From: Platerodrilus igneus
Taxonomy: Eukaryota; Arthropoda; Insecta; Coleoptera; Lycidae
Length of the DNA: 64,000 nt
Assembly (NCBI GenBank): GCA_036346225.1
Contig: JARFIW010001344.1
Location: 372,001-436,000 of the forward strand
Direction of reading: 5' to 3'
Below, one piece after another: positions 1 to 11,778 of the stretch (position 1 is the first letter of the stretch; the number at the start of each line of letters is the position of its first letter). Position numbers and translations under genes: made by a program. Below the pieces are notes generated by a model. It did no database searches, was not told where the DNA came from, and saw nothing but the letters and a program-made list of their open reading frames with translations.

Positions 1-396
1 ATCATACCCAAATATTTGTCGTGCCAAGAGTAAGTAACCCTTCATTAAATTTATAATAAAAACCATCGCGTCAAGCCCTAAGATACAGTTGATGCTTGAA
101 GCAGAGTGATGGGGCAGTGGAACTTGGTGACGCTGATTAACATTACAAAATAAATTTTTTGGATGATGCTCGTTTCCACTTGGTTAGCTACGCTAATAAG
201 GACAATTGTTGAACAACGAATTCCTGAAAGGTGTAAGTGTAGTGAAAATTTTGATTCTAAGACATGAGTGGCTTTTTTATTATGAAGCAGTCGCAATTAG
301 TAGTGTTTGTTAGCATCAAATGATAACCAATTTTCCTTGGCATCAATAGGAAAATGTCAATGTGGAGGATACTTAGTCCCAGTAAAACGGTGCGAC
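1..396. other. Gene-free flank
   Basis: AT-rich sequence with no coding region I can support. Small open frames here have no recognisable family and no repeated support. Confidence 0.6.
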
Positions 397-472
397 CTCA
401 CACACACACACACGCGTGCGCGCACACACACACTCAAATACGTACACACATACGCGCGCACACATGCACAAA
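397..472. repeat. (CA/CG)n microsatellite
   Basis: Alternating purine-pyrimidine tract of CA and CG dinucleotides with a few interruptions. It produces Thr/His/Ala/Arg-rich open frames in several phases, which are artefacts. A similar, longer tract lies at 22166-22433. Confidence 0.9.
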
Positions 473-3049
473 GTGTAGACACCACACAGTTCAGTCGTGG
501 AAGCCATTTACTAGTTATTCATTTTCACATGTAATGGCACACCTTGAAATTTGAAAGTCAATTAAGTTTTCCTAACCAATTTACTGAATAGAGTGTTTGT
601 CACCCAAAAAAAAAATAAAGCCGTTATTGAAACACCCTTTAGTAATCAATCAACGTGCACAAATAAAATTGACAACATTTTTGCTAAGAATACAATTTAA
701 ACCTTCGATAACAGATTTGTCCTATCATTTATTCTATTCATATTTTGGTTAGAATGTTTCAACAATTTCAAATTTCTGCTCGGGGTATTTTGAAAGTGTT
801 ACCAATAGAATCTTTTCAAAGCTCCCCTCCCCCTCCCCATGCACTGTTTACAAGCTGAGTAGCACATCTTACCTATAAAAACAATTTGTATTCATAAAAT
901 AACCTCCCCACTATATCCATTGTTCAAATCGAACACATTACTCAAACTGATATTAAAACCGTGCAATAATTAAGAACTGAAATGTAACACACTTTATTAA
1001 AGTTGTTAACTAAACTCAACTTGGTGTGTATACGATAGCCGTAAAATCTACTAAACGTTTACACTAATACAGAGCCCGTAATTAACAACTCCTTAGAGCT
1101 CAAATATTTAAGAATAGATTGAAATAGTCTTAGCAATAAAACCAAAAACTTGCAACGAATCAAGTAAAAATATTTTGAGGTATGCGTCGTTATACCTATG
1201 GAAATTTTGATGTACCCTCTAGCTAGCTTAGACTGAATGAAACAAAGAAATTTCAACATTACAATTATAATCACATTTAATATTTATAAAAAATCTATCC
1301 AATTTTAATCATCGCTACATTCACAAACATCTTTCATCAACACACATTATCCAAAAATTATTACTTACACACAAGCATTAGAACTATATACATCTTAAGT
1401 CAAAAGCAAACATTTCATAATTACTATAAATTAATGTAGAGTGCAAAGAGCCTCTTCCAGATCTTTCTTATGTAAATCACACTGTGTACACGTTAAAATA
1501 GGTCGGACAATTGTAGCAAACTTTCTCACATTTGCAATTTAACCTATTTAAATTAATTTCAGTACGTAAATGTCATTAAAAATACATAAACAAAGATATA
1601 CTTTCATTTTCAAAATAAATTCTTCAAACCAAGTCGTTGATTAAATTTCTATCTATCTCCATTTTGTACCACAATAACTCCATCGGAAAATCAAATGTTT
1701 TCATTAAAACGTTAATTAACTCCACAATTTTCCTTCTAATTATGTCATTCACATTTCTACAGAATGAATTTTTATATCTTGTGTTTTACTCCATACGTTA
1801 AAAAAGATATTGTTTAACCAATAGTTAAACGTCAAGTATGACCTTGCACTCAATTTAAATTACAACCCTTAGTTGATTGTTAAACACATTATCGAAAAGT
1901 GCCTTTATAAACAAAACAACTATTCGTGAAGGACCAATCTTGATTGAATTCCCTAGTTGTTCATCGGTTTTACATAATAATAAAATCTTTAATGTGTCAC
2001 ACGTTTTAAAGAACTTCATTACCTTTCCTGTAGGTCTGACTCATCAGGATGATGTAACTTATACGTTTATTAGCTGTTATTTTGTTTATGAGGGCGTAAG
2101 ATAGATTCCTAATTGAAAGAATGATTCAAAAACGGTTCGCAGTAATTTTTGTTATCAGATTTATGGTCTTTAACGTATTATCTTATCTAAATTATGGTCT
2201 TAAAATTTCACTACCTTTTCTAATTGGTGTAGTCTTTTCGAAACGAATGGACAGGCTCACTTGTTATCGTTTTATTATCAATTAATATGTTGTTAAACGT
2301 CCTATCTTATCTTAAAAGTTATGGTCACTAATTAGGCTGTTTTCATACGTATTGTTTGTTATGATGCAAAATAATTACTTGTCATTTGTGATTTATGGAT
2401 TTTTGTTACCGAATAAATGCATCTCGAAAGCTCTAGTACGATTGATGTAGCTTCTTTCAAAAAATACAAGATTTCAACGTACGTATTAAAAATGTCTTTA
2501 TTTCAATGAAAAGAAATGATGTTTTCAGTAAAAGTACTTTTGATACAGCGTGTTATTTAGTATTTCTAAAAGAATTACGTAAAATGTTTTCCGTTCTATT
2601 TGAATTGTTAGTTTTCAGTAGAAAATAAATATTTACCTTTTAGAATTCGTAGAAAAATACGGGCTTTTGAAATTAGATGTTATTTCATATCATGGGATGA
2701 TTTTGTGTTTTCACCGATTCTGCTTGCGTATTCACTTAGAATTTGTTTTAAATGGTATTCCTCAACATATTATGCATTTAGAGTATGTTATTTTAAAAAT
2801 TGTACTTCGCTTTATAATTAAAAACACGGGTAGCCTACATAATATTTACTTCAAACATGTTTTAAGTAAGTTTTAAGCCAAGATTTGTATCTTCACGGAC
2901 ATCAGTTATGTACTATAATCATGTTAAACCTATTGTGCTACTAGAATATTATACAGGGTGTAGGAAATTAGGTACTAGAAAATTTTTTTTTTATTTTGAG
3001 TCGTTTTATGATGGTGCTTATTGATCTCTTATGCCTTCTTTATCATATC
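473..3049. other. Gene-free AT-rich stretch
   Basis: About 2.6 kb of AT-rich sequence. I see no domain, RNA gene or clear repeat structure in it. A short motif, acagggtgt, at about 2954 resembles ends of some arthropod transposons but has no partner here. Confidence 0.5.
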
Positions 3050-3050
3050 A

Positions 3051-3100
<50 letters not shown>
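3050..3100. repeat. (AT)n microsatellite
   Basis: An essentially pure AT dinucleotide run of about 50 bp. Confidence 0.95.
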
Positions 3101-3102
<2 letters not shown>

Positions 3103-4869
3103 CAGTGGATTGAAAATGCCCGACGTTAGGAGCGAATAAAAGATGCTGTAATCGGAAATGGTTAATAAAGGTATCACTCTAATTATTTTTGCTCTTTCGA
3201 TTTAAACAAAACCACTAGAATCAGATACCAGATTTATAATAACACAAAATATTTTTAACAAACAATCTTTCAAATAACTGCTACATCTACAACAGCATCT
3301 CTCTAACAAATAATATCTTTCATACAACCTAAAAATAAACACTTTTATACAAATATTAAAATTTAAAAATAGAGTTCAACGTTGCCACAACGGCTTTGCC
3401 TTACAAACGATATCTTAATCTAACAAAAAATAAATTCTGAGTAATTACACACTTATTTTATTATCAGGATGAGCACACCCTAATATTAATTCTATTAACT
3501 AATAGCTCCTTAATTATATCTTAATATGTACAAAATTTGTCAAGATAAGACAGACAACTCAATTGCACCCCTTTGAATTCGGAGTTTAAACGTATCTGAT
3601 CAGTTAGGTTTAATAATTTTGTTTTATAATGGAAAACCTCAGCGAATGCTGCCACCTTTCAATCAAATCCATTAACCAAAAATACCTTATTTGACAGATT
3701 GAACTCAGCATCCACCATTAGATACTTAATGACATCTGTCATAAGAAAAGTAAAAACAACAGAGTATTAGCAAACTTTTTTAGCGTACTGGATGATCATT
3801 TCCGCAAAAATTTTAAGGTGCTTCAATTGCTACTGTTTATCCTACGGAAATTTTGTATTATTTTTTATACGAATTAAAGAAAAAGAAAATACAAATACGT
3901 AAAAGTATCAGTACCTTTAGCTTTCAACTTTAAACTTTAACGAAAAACTTTATAAATTTGATCTTTCTATGGTTGATTAATTTACCAATATGTGATTCAA
4001 AATAGCTTTGTTTGACTTTATTTAAAACAAGGAGGTATGGAGAGCTCTAGCTTAAATGAGCAATTGCGGTACAATTAAAGTGTAATACACTATTACAATT
4101 TTTGTTGTTAGGATATTGAATTTTGAACTGTATTTTAAGCACCTGAATAGAAACTTCCCTAATTCGAACATTGTAGGGTGTAGTTCTTTTGTTATCGGTA
4201 CTTACAATACATAATATCTTGGTGAAAGCTTTTACCATGTTCCTCACTGATAGATCATGTATCTGTAAGGAAATGGGCCAAATGCTAGTGGAGAAAATGA
4301 ATTCTTAAGGACATGATGCAATCATATCGCTGTATATGGAAATTAAAGGATTTACAATTTGTTCGTAATTTGTTGTCTTTGTATTTTGCAAAAATTCGAA
4401 CAAACTTCTTTAAATGATATCCATGTAACAGTCTCAATCTCGGTAAGTTTTTAATCGCAAATGCCGGTCCTTTATGATGTGATGAATTTGTGGTCTAATA
4501 AAAGTTTTTTTTTGTTTTCGTTTTACTTAATCTGGAAAACTGCTCTCTTAGATATCGGGATCCTTTACTATCTCTATTTAGGGCTTTTACAAAGTTTTTC
4601 ATCACTCCCAGTTTTTCTTTGTATCAGCAAGAGAATAATGTGTGATATTTTTTCTCGACAAGGTTTTCGCAATTTCCAGAGTCTTACACTAAGTAGTGTT
4701 TACTTTTTGCTCAGCCGTGCCATTCTCAGAAAGAGCAGCAGTTCTTGGTGTATCTCAATTGCATTTCGAACAATTGTGCGCTGACTTTTAAATCACCATA
4801 TATGCTCTACTCATGTTCTGTGTACTTAATTTTTTTAAGTAAAGTTCATATTGTCATAGTTTTTCTGCA
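3101..4869. other. Gene-free flank of the Polinton
   Basis: AT-rich sequence up to the Polinton target site. A 107-codon open frame at 4461-4784 is rich in Phe, Ser and Leu and matches no family I know. I treat it as chance. Confidence 0.5.
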
Positions 4870-4875
4870 TATGTG
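4870..4875. repeat. Polinton target-site duplication, left copy
   Basis: TATGTG directly precedes the left terminus and is repeated exactly at 21263-21268 after the right terminus. A 6-bp duplication is the known hallmark of Polinton/Maverick integration. Confidence 0.93.
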
Positions 4876-5481
4876 AGTAGTATAACTATGGAGAAGCTGG
4901 GACAGCCCTTTTTAAAGGGTCATAAATATCTTGTAAAGGGTGTGTGTATTATGGAAAAGAGAAGTATGTATGTGTGAAGGTCATGTATGTGTAGGTGTGT
5001 GTGTGTGTTAGTATTAGTTAGGTTTGAGGATAACGATAGTATGGCTATGGAAAAGCTGGACGGCCCTTTTTAAAAGGATCATAAATATCTTGTAAAGGGT
5101 GTGCGTATTATATAAAAGAGAGGTATGTATGTGCAGGTGTGTGCGTGTAGGGTGTAGGGTATGTATGGTTTGTCGGTGAAGTTAACGTGGAAGTCGTGCC
5201 GCCCTCGTGATAAAAGTGTGTGTGTAGATATCGATCGGGGGGGCGGTGTTGTTGTTGTTTTATTTTCGAAAAGAAAGGTATGTATCGTTATGTGTATCGG
5301 TGTGTAGGGGGCGGGCGTGTTTTAGTCTAAGACGAAATATCGTAAGGGGCGCGCAAGTGGTGCGAACGTGTTTTTGTTTTAAGAGTGCGTTTTCGGGTGG
5401 GTGGTGGTCGCGATCGAGAATAAGTCTGGGTAAATAACCGCAAGGGTTTTTTATTACAGGTGTCGATAAGAAAAAATTGCG
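4876..5481. repeat. Left terminal inverted repeat of the Polinton
   Basis: It matches the reverse complement of 20576-21262, from the AGTAGT terminus through the stretch containing ttattacaggtgtc. The first about 95 bp are imperfectly repeated 160 bp further in, near 5038, with the same internal order (agtatggctatgg, then the taaatatcttgtaaagggtg segment). About 110 bp present in the right repeat is absent here and lies further inboard, at 5637-5735. Confidence 0.9.
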
Positions 5482-5529
5482 ATGGCCCTTTAAAAGGGCT
5501 GTCTCAGCTTCTCCATAGCTATACTACTG
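5482..5529. repeat. Internal inverted copy of the Polinton terminus
   Basis: This short block reads as the right-hand terminus does (ggccctttaaaagggc, then cagcttctccatag) and stops exactly at ATACTACT, the element boundary. It faces the left terminus, so 4876-5529 by itself has inverted ends like a mini-element. The six bases after it, GACGTA, do not match TATGTG, so I see no separate target duplication. Confidence 0.8.
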
Positions 5530-6665
5530 ACGTAATCGTATTTTTGCTCAAGATGGTTCGATCGATGACGTGTGCGTGTATTTTTGCCCTCCGAGAGAAG
5601 ATGATGAAAGTGCGCTATTTAATTCGTATACAAATACAGGGTCATGATTATCTCATCGGACACACGTGCAAGACGTTTCAAGTAAACTTTTAATAATTTG
5701 GAAATGTTACGCTCGATGTTTTCGTAGGCAATTATGATGAAGTATTTAAAATAACGCAGAGATTTCAGATCGTCGGGCAAGAGAAAAAAAAACGGGGTCG
5801 CGATTATCTCATGGGACACGTGCAAGACGTTTTAAATGTAATTGTTTCGGTATAAATGGTAAAAAAGTTCTTCCTTAATTTTGTGTGCATTATATGAACC
5901 CAAAGCATATACGATGACGAAATCGTATTTTGCCGAGAAATAAAAAGTGGTCGTAAATTTTGTATAGTATACATTCATTATATAAAGCGGAAGTTAAAAT
6001 ATAAATGATCGAGTATGTTTGTATAATTATTTTTTATTATCGATGTCGGGAATCGCTTTTGTTAAAACATTGTATGTATAAAAGATAGCTTCTTGGAACG
6101 CGTTAAGAAAATACTGTAGTTTAAGATTACATCATTCGTGAGTAAGTTTTAATTTCAGTACACATCGTTTTGAATCATTAATTATATAGGAACCCATTAC
6201 TTTTAACAAATATGGTTTATAAATCCTCGAAATATAGACGATTGAAATTTTTATATTCTTTTATCGATGCCGAGTCGGCGAAAATGTCTTTGTTACTTAC
6301 ATCTTTGAATAAAAATATGCTCATTAATTTTATGCGATTTCAATATCCGCATAATAAAAGATAACGTTTTTAATTTGAATGAGCTTTTTGTCCAAAACAA
6401 GGGCAATGCTATTTAATTCTAATGAATTGCTATCGTTAATGTCTGAATCGTGTATGTGGGGAGCGGTTTTCAGATGCGTAATAAATTGTACGTCATTCGG
6501 AGTGATATAAATAGAGGATCCCTTGTAAGGCTTTTTATCTTGTAAAATATAAGTTTGAGAGTCGTGCAACGTGTTTTGTCATCGTGCAGCTTGCATTAAA
6601 AACAGGTAATAATTGTAAATATATTTTTAACTTTATGTAATTATATTGGTAATTAGAATTAAAAT
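5530..6665. other. Left subterminal region of the Polinton, degenerate repeats
   Basis: No firm gene. It holds two copies of a segment containing gattatctcat and acgtgcaagacgttt (5641-5735 and 5801-5850), and two copies of a gacgaaatcgtatttt-like segment (about 5528 and 5911). A 50-residue open frame with an ATG at 6212-6364 (+) starts MVYKSSKYRRLKFLYSF and is basic. It could be a remnant of a small gene but has no family match. Confidence 0.5.
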
Positions 6666-7165
6666 ATGGAGTTAATTAAAAAATCAATTCAGTAAGCCGC
6701 ATCGATAGGAAGAAGACCGTAAAGTCAAAGATCTCGAGCTACAGCGCCCTTATCCGGTTTTAAGCATCAAATCTCTTCAGTCAAAGAAGAATTCTCGGCT
6801 CATTCTCGTCGAATTAGAAGAATGCGTTGTGTTCCTTCCGCAGAGAATCGCGGACGTAATTAGCGACAAAGATATCGAAGAGCTGAATAAACAGGAATGC
6901 CTTTGTTTGCACTACCTAGGATCGTTCGAAGTTGGTTAGTATTTAATATTTTAATTTTTATTTAAAAACTAATACGAAATTCGTTTATTTTAAAGGTAAA
7001 CCTAATCCTGCAGCGAGTATTTCCTTCTGCTGCATGGGCGAAAACAAAAGGATCCATCATCATCAGCCCTCACGGATCCTCCCAAGGAAAATCAAGAACG
7101 GCAAGAGCAAAAAAGCCATCCGTATCGTCATCACACTAGAATACCTACCTATACATGGTAATTAA
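6666..7165 (+). pseudogene. Small Polinton protein, possibly spliced
   Basis: The frame from 6709 reads PYPVLSIKSLQSKK, then VVFLPQRI and ISDKDIEELN. I recognise this pattern from small proteins in arthropod Polinton-like elements, with a PYPVL start and a VFLPRR-type strand. Its function is unknown to me. The frame stops at 6937-6939, but a GT at 6935 and an AG ending at 6995 would define a 61-bp intron, and joining across it gives an open frame to 7165 that ends in a basic tail (PRKIKNGKSKKAIR). The ATG at 6666 is in another frame, with a stop before 6709, so the start is lost or I have the wrong one. The intron is inference. A simple stop plus frameshift is the alternative. Confidence 0.5.
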
Positions 7166-7207
7166 TTTTTATAATTTTAGTATTTTTACATCTTGATTTT
7201 TAAAGTT

Positions 7208-7816
7208 ATGAGTATTGAATATAGAATTAGATCAGCAACCCATTACAATCGTGATATGCTAATTGCGGATTATCCACATAATTTTATAGAATCGCATTCA
7301 AGGAATTGCCTGCTTATTTAAAAGACTTTAAATATCGGGACGGTTTTTGATTGGGTCTCGAGCCCTTTTTCTATTTTGCATGCAATTTAATTTGTTCGAC
7401 AATTTAACGTGCTTAGAAGATTCGTATTCTAACACAATAGCGTTTTGCTTCACCGACGTGTCTCGTATGAAAGAAAAGCTTTTAATTTATGTAATTACGA
7501 CCGAAGGGCATTTTATAATATTAGCGAAAGCATCTCGGCCGGTATTAGGTTGTTTAGATTTGTAGATCAATCTGCCGTATCGCCATTAAAAACAGTGTTT
7601 AATTTTCAGTATAAATGTGAAAGTGACATTTTCTTTTATGCAATTCTAAGAACCGATTGCCTATACGTGGATTTAAAAAATAGAGAATTCGTGTTTTCAA
7701 CTCAATTTATTAATTCTTTGTTGATTTGCAGAAAACCCTCCGCATGCGCTTGCATGAAATCGGCGATTTATTTGTCTATAGTAAATGTGTTAGAACGACA
7801 GATGTATTTTCTATAA
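7208..7816 (+). pseudogene. Unrecognised Polinton gene, frameshifted
   Basis: Starts at an ATG (MSIEYRIRSATHYNRDM). The frame moves at least twice: near 7300, and again around 7450-7560, where two overlapping frames take over (7347-7565, then 7445-7816). The last part contains VYADLKNREF-like sequence (YVDLKNREFVFSTQ) and a Cys-rich CRKPSACAC stretch, ending at 7816. I do not recognise a family. It lies between the PYPVL protein and the polymerase on the same strand, so it probably belongs to the rightward early-type block. Confidence 0.45.
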
Positions 7817-7860
7817 AATCAACTAAAAATTACAGATTCAGAAAAATATGCTATGACTTA

Positions 7861-8322
7861 TCCTTTTGTATAAGATTTTTAAACTCGTACAAATTGTTAG
7901 AATAAAACGGGAACTGCATGCCGAATTAGAAGCCATTTTATGGTCCTGCGATTTATCGCCCAAAGACGATACGCCGAACGTATTAGTAAAATTGCACGGT
8001 TCAAAATACAGAAAGTTGGCATTGAAATACGAAAAAAAAAATGTTAACTAACAGAAAAATCGAAGAGGACGCGGGCGTTTCGATGTGTTGTGATCAGATG
8101 CTACAGTTGTATCAAAAAGTGCACGCAATTTTAACGAAATGTCGTAAAACTAAAGTATTTCGCAATTGGGTTCGAATATTAAAATCACACATTCACAACA
8201 CCGAATCGATTTTAAGAACGGTGAAACAAACTTCTTCTTCGCTCTCGGCTAGTTATCTGAATCTATTCGAAAATCTTCTATGCCATATGAAAAGATATAA
8301 AATGCTATTTAAAATCTATTAA
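7861..8322 (+). pseudogene. Unrecognised Polinton gene, helical, frameshifted
   Basis: Two overlapping frames, 7866-8051 and 8041-8322, read like one protein shifted at about 8045, at a run of nine adenines (8033-8041). The predicted sequence is rich in Lys, Leu, Gln and His and looks mainly helical (LQLYQKVHAILTKCRKTKVF). No catalytic motif is seen. It ends 31 bp before the polymerase ATG region. Function unknown. Confidence 0.45.
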
Positions 8323-9160
8323 AAAACTACTGCGGCAGAATGTTCCTAAACAATGGATGTATTCTCGGAGCACGCCTCGACATTCTGAATTGGTTTGGAA
8401 GCCGATCGTGTCTGCGTTTAAATCGAGAATTCAAACAGTTCAAATTATTAATGTTGCACATAAAGATCTTAATTTATTTATCGAAGATTGTAAAAAACTA
8501 ATTTTATCCAAATTGTATACGATTTTTAAAAATCACTCGGTAAACCTTAAAATTAATGTCGTGTTAGCGTGCGATTTTTCAAATTTTCCGTCGCGCTCAA
8601 CGAAAATGAGTTTCAAACTAGGTATTTTCGACGCCCAACTTTTAATTTGTTTCGGCAATTTAGAGAAGTTTAACGAGTGGTTTGCGTGCAATATCGCAAC
8701 ACGCTTGTTAGATAAAATAGAGAACGACGCAATGCACGGGTCAGGATTCACGCTATCCGAAATATTATTTCTAAATGTTAATATTAATAAATGCTATGAT
8801 ATGTTTCACGCGAGTTGTTTCATACCTCTTCCTATCGCAATTCAAAACAAAAGGCCTGTTTAAACATTAGAAACAATGATTTTTCATGCTTTTATTGGAG
8901 CGTTTTAGCCGGAATAATTAAGCCTACAGCAGGTTAGCATGCTAATCGCACAACTTCGTATCCGCATTTTGCAGAAATTTTTAATATGAAAAATTTCGTC
9001 AGCCCCATGCCTATATCGGATATATCGAAATTCGAAAAGCAGAATGATATTTCTGTAAATGTTTTGCTCTTATTTTAAAACGCGCTCGATACATCGTAAC
9101 ACCGGTACAATTAACTAGCCAAAACGAGATAAACATGTTAATCTGTTAATTGTTGAAGAT

Positions 9161-9288
9161 GCGTATGTCGACGAGTCGTCAAAATTTAATTCTGACGACG
9201 GCGAAGACGTCAACGGCGACGAGGACGACGACGACGGCGACGAGGCCGATAAAGTTGGAAAAAGTTTGGAAGAATTAAAAAAATATTA
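9161..9288 (+). other. Acidic Asp/Glu tract within the polymerase
   Basis: A GAC/GAG-rich stretch encodes a run of Asp, Glu and Gly between the N-terminal module and the exonuclease part of the polymerase. It sits in the frame of the preceding KRDKHVNLLIVEDAY segment. It resembles the Ser and Asp homopolymer tracts in the structural genes of the same element. Confidence 0.6.
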
Positions 9289-9818
9289 AAGATTATAAAC
9301 GGGGCGTTAGATATCATTATTGTCTTATAAAAATTTAGCCTCACTTGTGAGAGGTCAATTAACTAAACATACGGGTCACTTTTACGTATGCGATAGATGT
9401 CTCTCCTATTTTACGATCGCAAACGTCTTGATGCCCACGAGCAAGTATGCGAAAAACTTAACGAGTGTCGTGTTATTTTACCCTCCGAAAAAACAAATAT
9501 TTACAATTTAAAGATTTTAAGTATAAAATACCTGTGCCGATGGTGGTTTATTCTGACATAGAATGCCTTATTAAAAAAACCGAAAGACCTTCCGAATCAG
9601 AACGCACTTTCAAATACCAGGAACATATTCCGTTTTCAATAGGATATTATTTTTATTGTGGATATGACGAATCTCTTTCATATTACAGTTCATACACGGG
9701 CACAGACTGCATTTCTTGGTTTGTGCGACAATTAAAACATATTGCCATATGTTATGGGAGCGCATTTTTTAAAAACGAGCCTGCTACGTCCTCTATAGAT
9801 GCCTCGACGGCAAAAACG

Positions 9819-9932
9819 TGCTTTATTTGCGAAGTCGATTTCTTGCCGGACGGCGAAAAGGTTATCGATCACGATCACATGAATGGTTCTGTAAGAGGTG
9901 TTGCGCATAGCAGCTGTAATTTAAATTTTAGG
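9819..9932 (+). other. Endonuclease VII-like zinc site embedded in the polymerase
   Basis: Pattern CFIC, then DHDH, then RGVAH and SSCN: two Cys, the HDH motif, and a closing Cys-Asn. This matches the recombination endonuclease VII fold that is commonly inserted in the exonuclease region of this polymerase family. All zinc and HDH residues are present here in one open frame. Confidence 0.75.
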
Positions 9933-11778
9933 TTATTTCCAATTATTCCCGTAGTCTATCATAATTAGAGCAAATATGATGCTCATTTTATTATTAAAGA
10001 GCTTGCTAACGCTTTCGAAGGCCCCATGAATATAATACCCTTGAATAATGAAAATACATAACATTTTCTAAAAATACAACGACGCAAATGTGACGTTCAG
10101 ATTCATAGATTCCTTTCGCTTTATGGCAATGTCATTGGAAAAATTAGCATGCGAGTTGTCTTTCGATGACTTTAAAGTTTTAAAAAGGAATTTAGCTCGC
10201 TAAACCCGGATCGCATTAAATTGCTAATGCGCAAGGGTATTTTTCCTACGAGTATTTGGATGACATTTTGAAATTAAGCGAAGAAAATCTTCCTCCTATA
10301 GAATGTTTTATAGCAATCTTAATGAATCACATATTGAAGAATCGGAATATATTCATGCGCAAACCGTATGGAGCACTTTTAAATGCAAAATTTAGGCGAC
10401 TACGCGGACCTATATTTAAAATGCGACATTCTTTTACTTTGCGATATATTCCAAGACTTTAGAAAAATTGTCTTGAAACATACAAATTGGATCCCTTAAA
10501 TTTTGTGACTTTGGCGAGCTACTCGTGGTCTAGCATGTTATTATATACTAAAATCAGGCTAGAACTAATTTGTGACATCGACATGTTTTAATGATCGAAA
10601 GAGGCATTCGGGGGCCTTACTCAAGTCGTAAAACGATATGTAGAATCCAATAATAAATATTATCCCCAAACGTATGATCCATCCAAGCCGAATAAATTTT
10701 TATTTTACGGAGATATTAATAATCTCTATGGTCATGCCGAATCTTGCTATTTGCCTTACGGGATTTCAAATGGCTAACGCCTGAAGAAATATTAAAATTT
10801 AATGTTACAACGGTGAGCATTACGATCGATAAAGGTTATATTATCGAATGCGACTTGGAATTTCCTACGGACATTCACGACGCTCAGAAAGAGTTGCCGA
10901 TGTGCCCAGAACAGGACACGCCTCCGGGCTCGAAATTTTCAAAATTAATGTGCACTCTCACGAAAAGTTCAACTACGTTGTGCATTACAGAAATCTCCAG
11001 GTTTATTTATCTGCGGGCGTAGTTATGACGCGCGTTCATAAGGTTTTAGAATTCGGTCAGTCTCCTTGGTTGAGACCGTTTGTCGAATTAAATACAAGAA
11101 TGCGCACGGAAGCTAAAACGGAATTTGCACAAAATCTATATAAATTTGCAAACAATTCCATTTTTGGTAAAACAATGGAGAATGTTAGGAAAAGACGCGT
11201 CATAAAATTAGTGACTCATTGGAGCGGTCGGTATGGTGCTCTATCTTTAATTTCCAAACCAAATTTCCATTCGGCAACGATTTTTGACAAAAATCTGGTC
11301 GCGATCGAATTGAGCAAAACAGAGATAGAGTTCAACAAACCTATCTACATAGGTATGGCCATCTTAGAATTATCAAAAATTGAATTATATAATTTTCACT
11401 ACGATTTCATGAAGGCAAAAATTGCAAATATTGCGAATTATGAAAGACGAAACTAGAGGTCGTATTTTAACGCACTTTGTAGGCCTTCGATCGAAAATGT
11501 ACTCTTTAAAAATAGAAGGCCGTGAGATAATAAAGAAGGCTAAGGGTGTTAAAAAGTACATTATCGATCGGCAAATCTGTTTCGATCACTATCTCGATAC
11601 GTTACGAAATAAAGTAGTTATAGAACGAGACCAAAATAGCATACGATCATATTTGCATAAGGTATATTCCATACGTCAGACGAAAATTGCTTTAAGTTAT
11701 CAAGATGATAAAAGATACATTTTATCTAACGGAATAGATACTTTGCCTCATGGGCACTATCTAATAAAGGACCTTTGA

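Larger units (their letters stand above)
8353..11778 (+). pseudogene. pPolB: Polinton protein-primed family-B DNA polymerase (broken)
   Basis: The replicative polymerase of the element. In order: an N-terminal module typical of arthropod Polinton polymerases (8357-8863, with LKINVVL and SGFTLSEILFLNVNIN); a zinc-ribbon-like CDRC region (about 9380); an exonuclease-type motif VYSDIECL (about 9547); an endonuclease VII-like Cys/His cluster (9819-9932); palm motif A DINNLYG at 10712-10732; and motif B NNSIFGKTMENVRK near 11150-11192. The C-terminal part 11447-11778 ends DKRYILSNGIDTL and GHY, as in relatives. Breaks seen: frameshift after 8863, TAG at 8935, a stop near 9078, a frameshift before 9320 and again near 9465, TAG at 9966, and further shifts at about 10060, 10190, 10460, 10610, 10790 and 11440. 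Motif C (the YxDTDS strand) is missing: the motif-B-side sequence jumps at about 11420-11445 straight to the KDETRGR segment that normally follows motif C by some tens of residues. It cannot be active. Confidence 0.9.

Noticed and set aside
2950..3100. Transposon end at acagggtgt near the (AT)n tract
   Set aside because: Suggestive motif only. No inverted partner or target duplication was seen.
4461..4784. 107-codon frame next to the Polinton
   Set aside because: Phe/Ser/Leu-rich, no motif, and it ends before the target site. Treated as chance.
6330..6569. 79-codon minus-strand frame in the Polinton left side
   Set aside because: No family likeness, and surrounding genes are on the other strand. 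It overlaps a small plus-strand frame equally unsupported.
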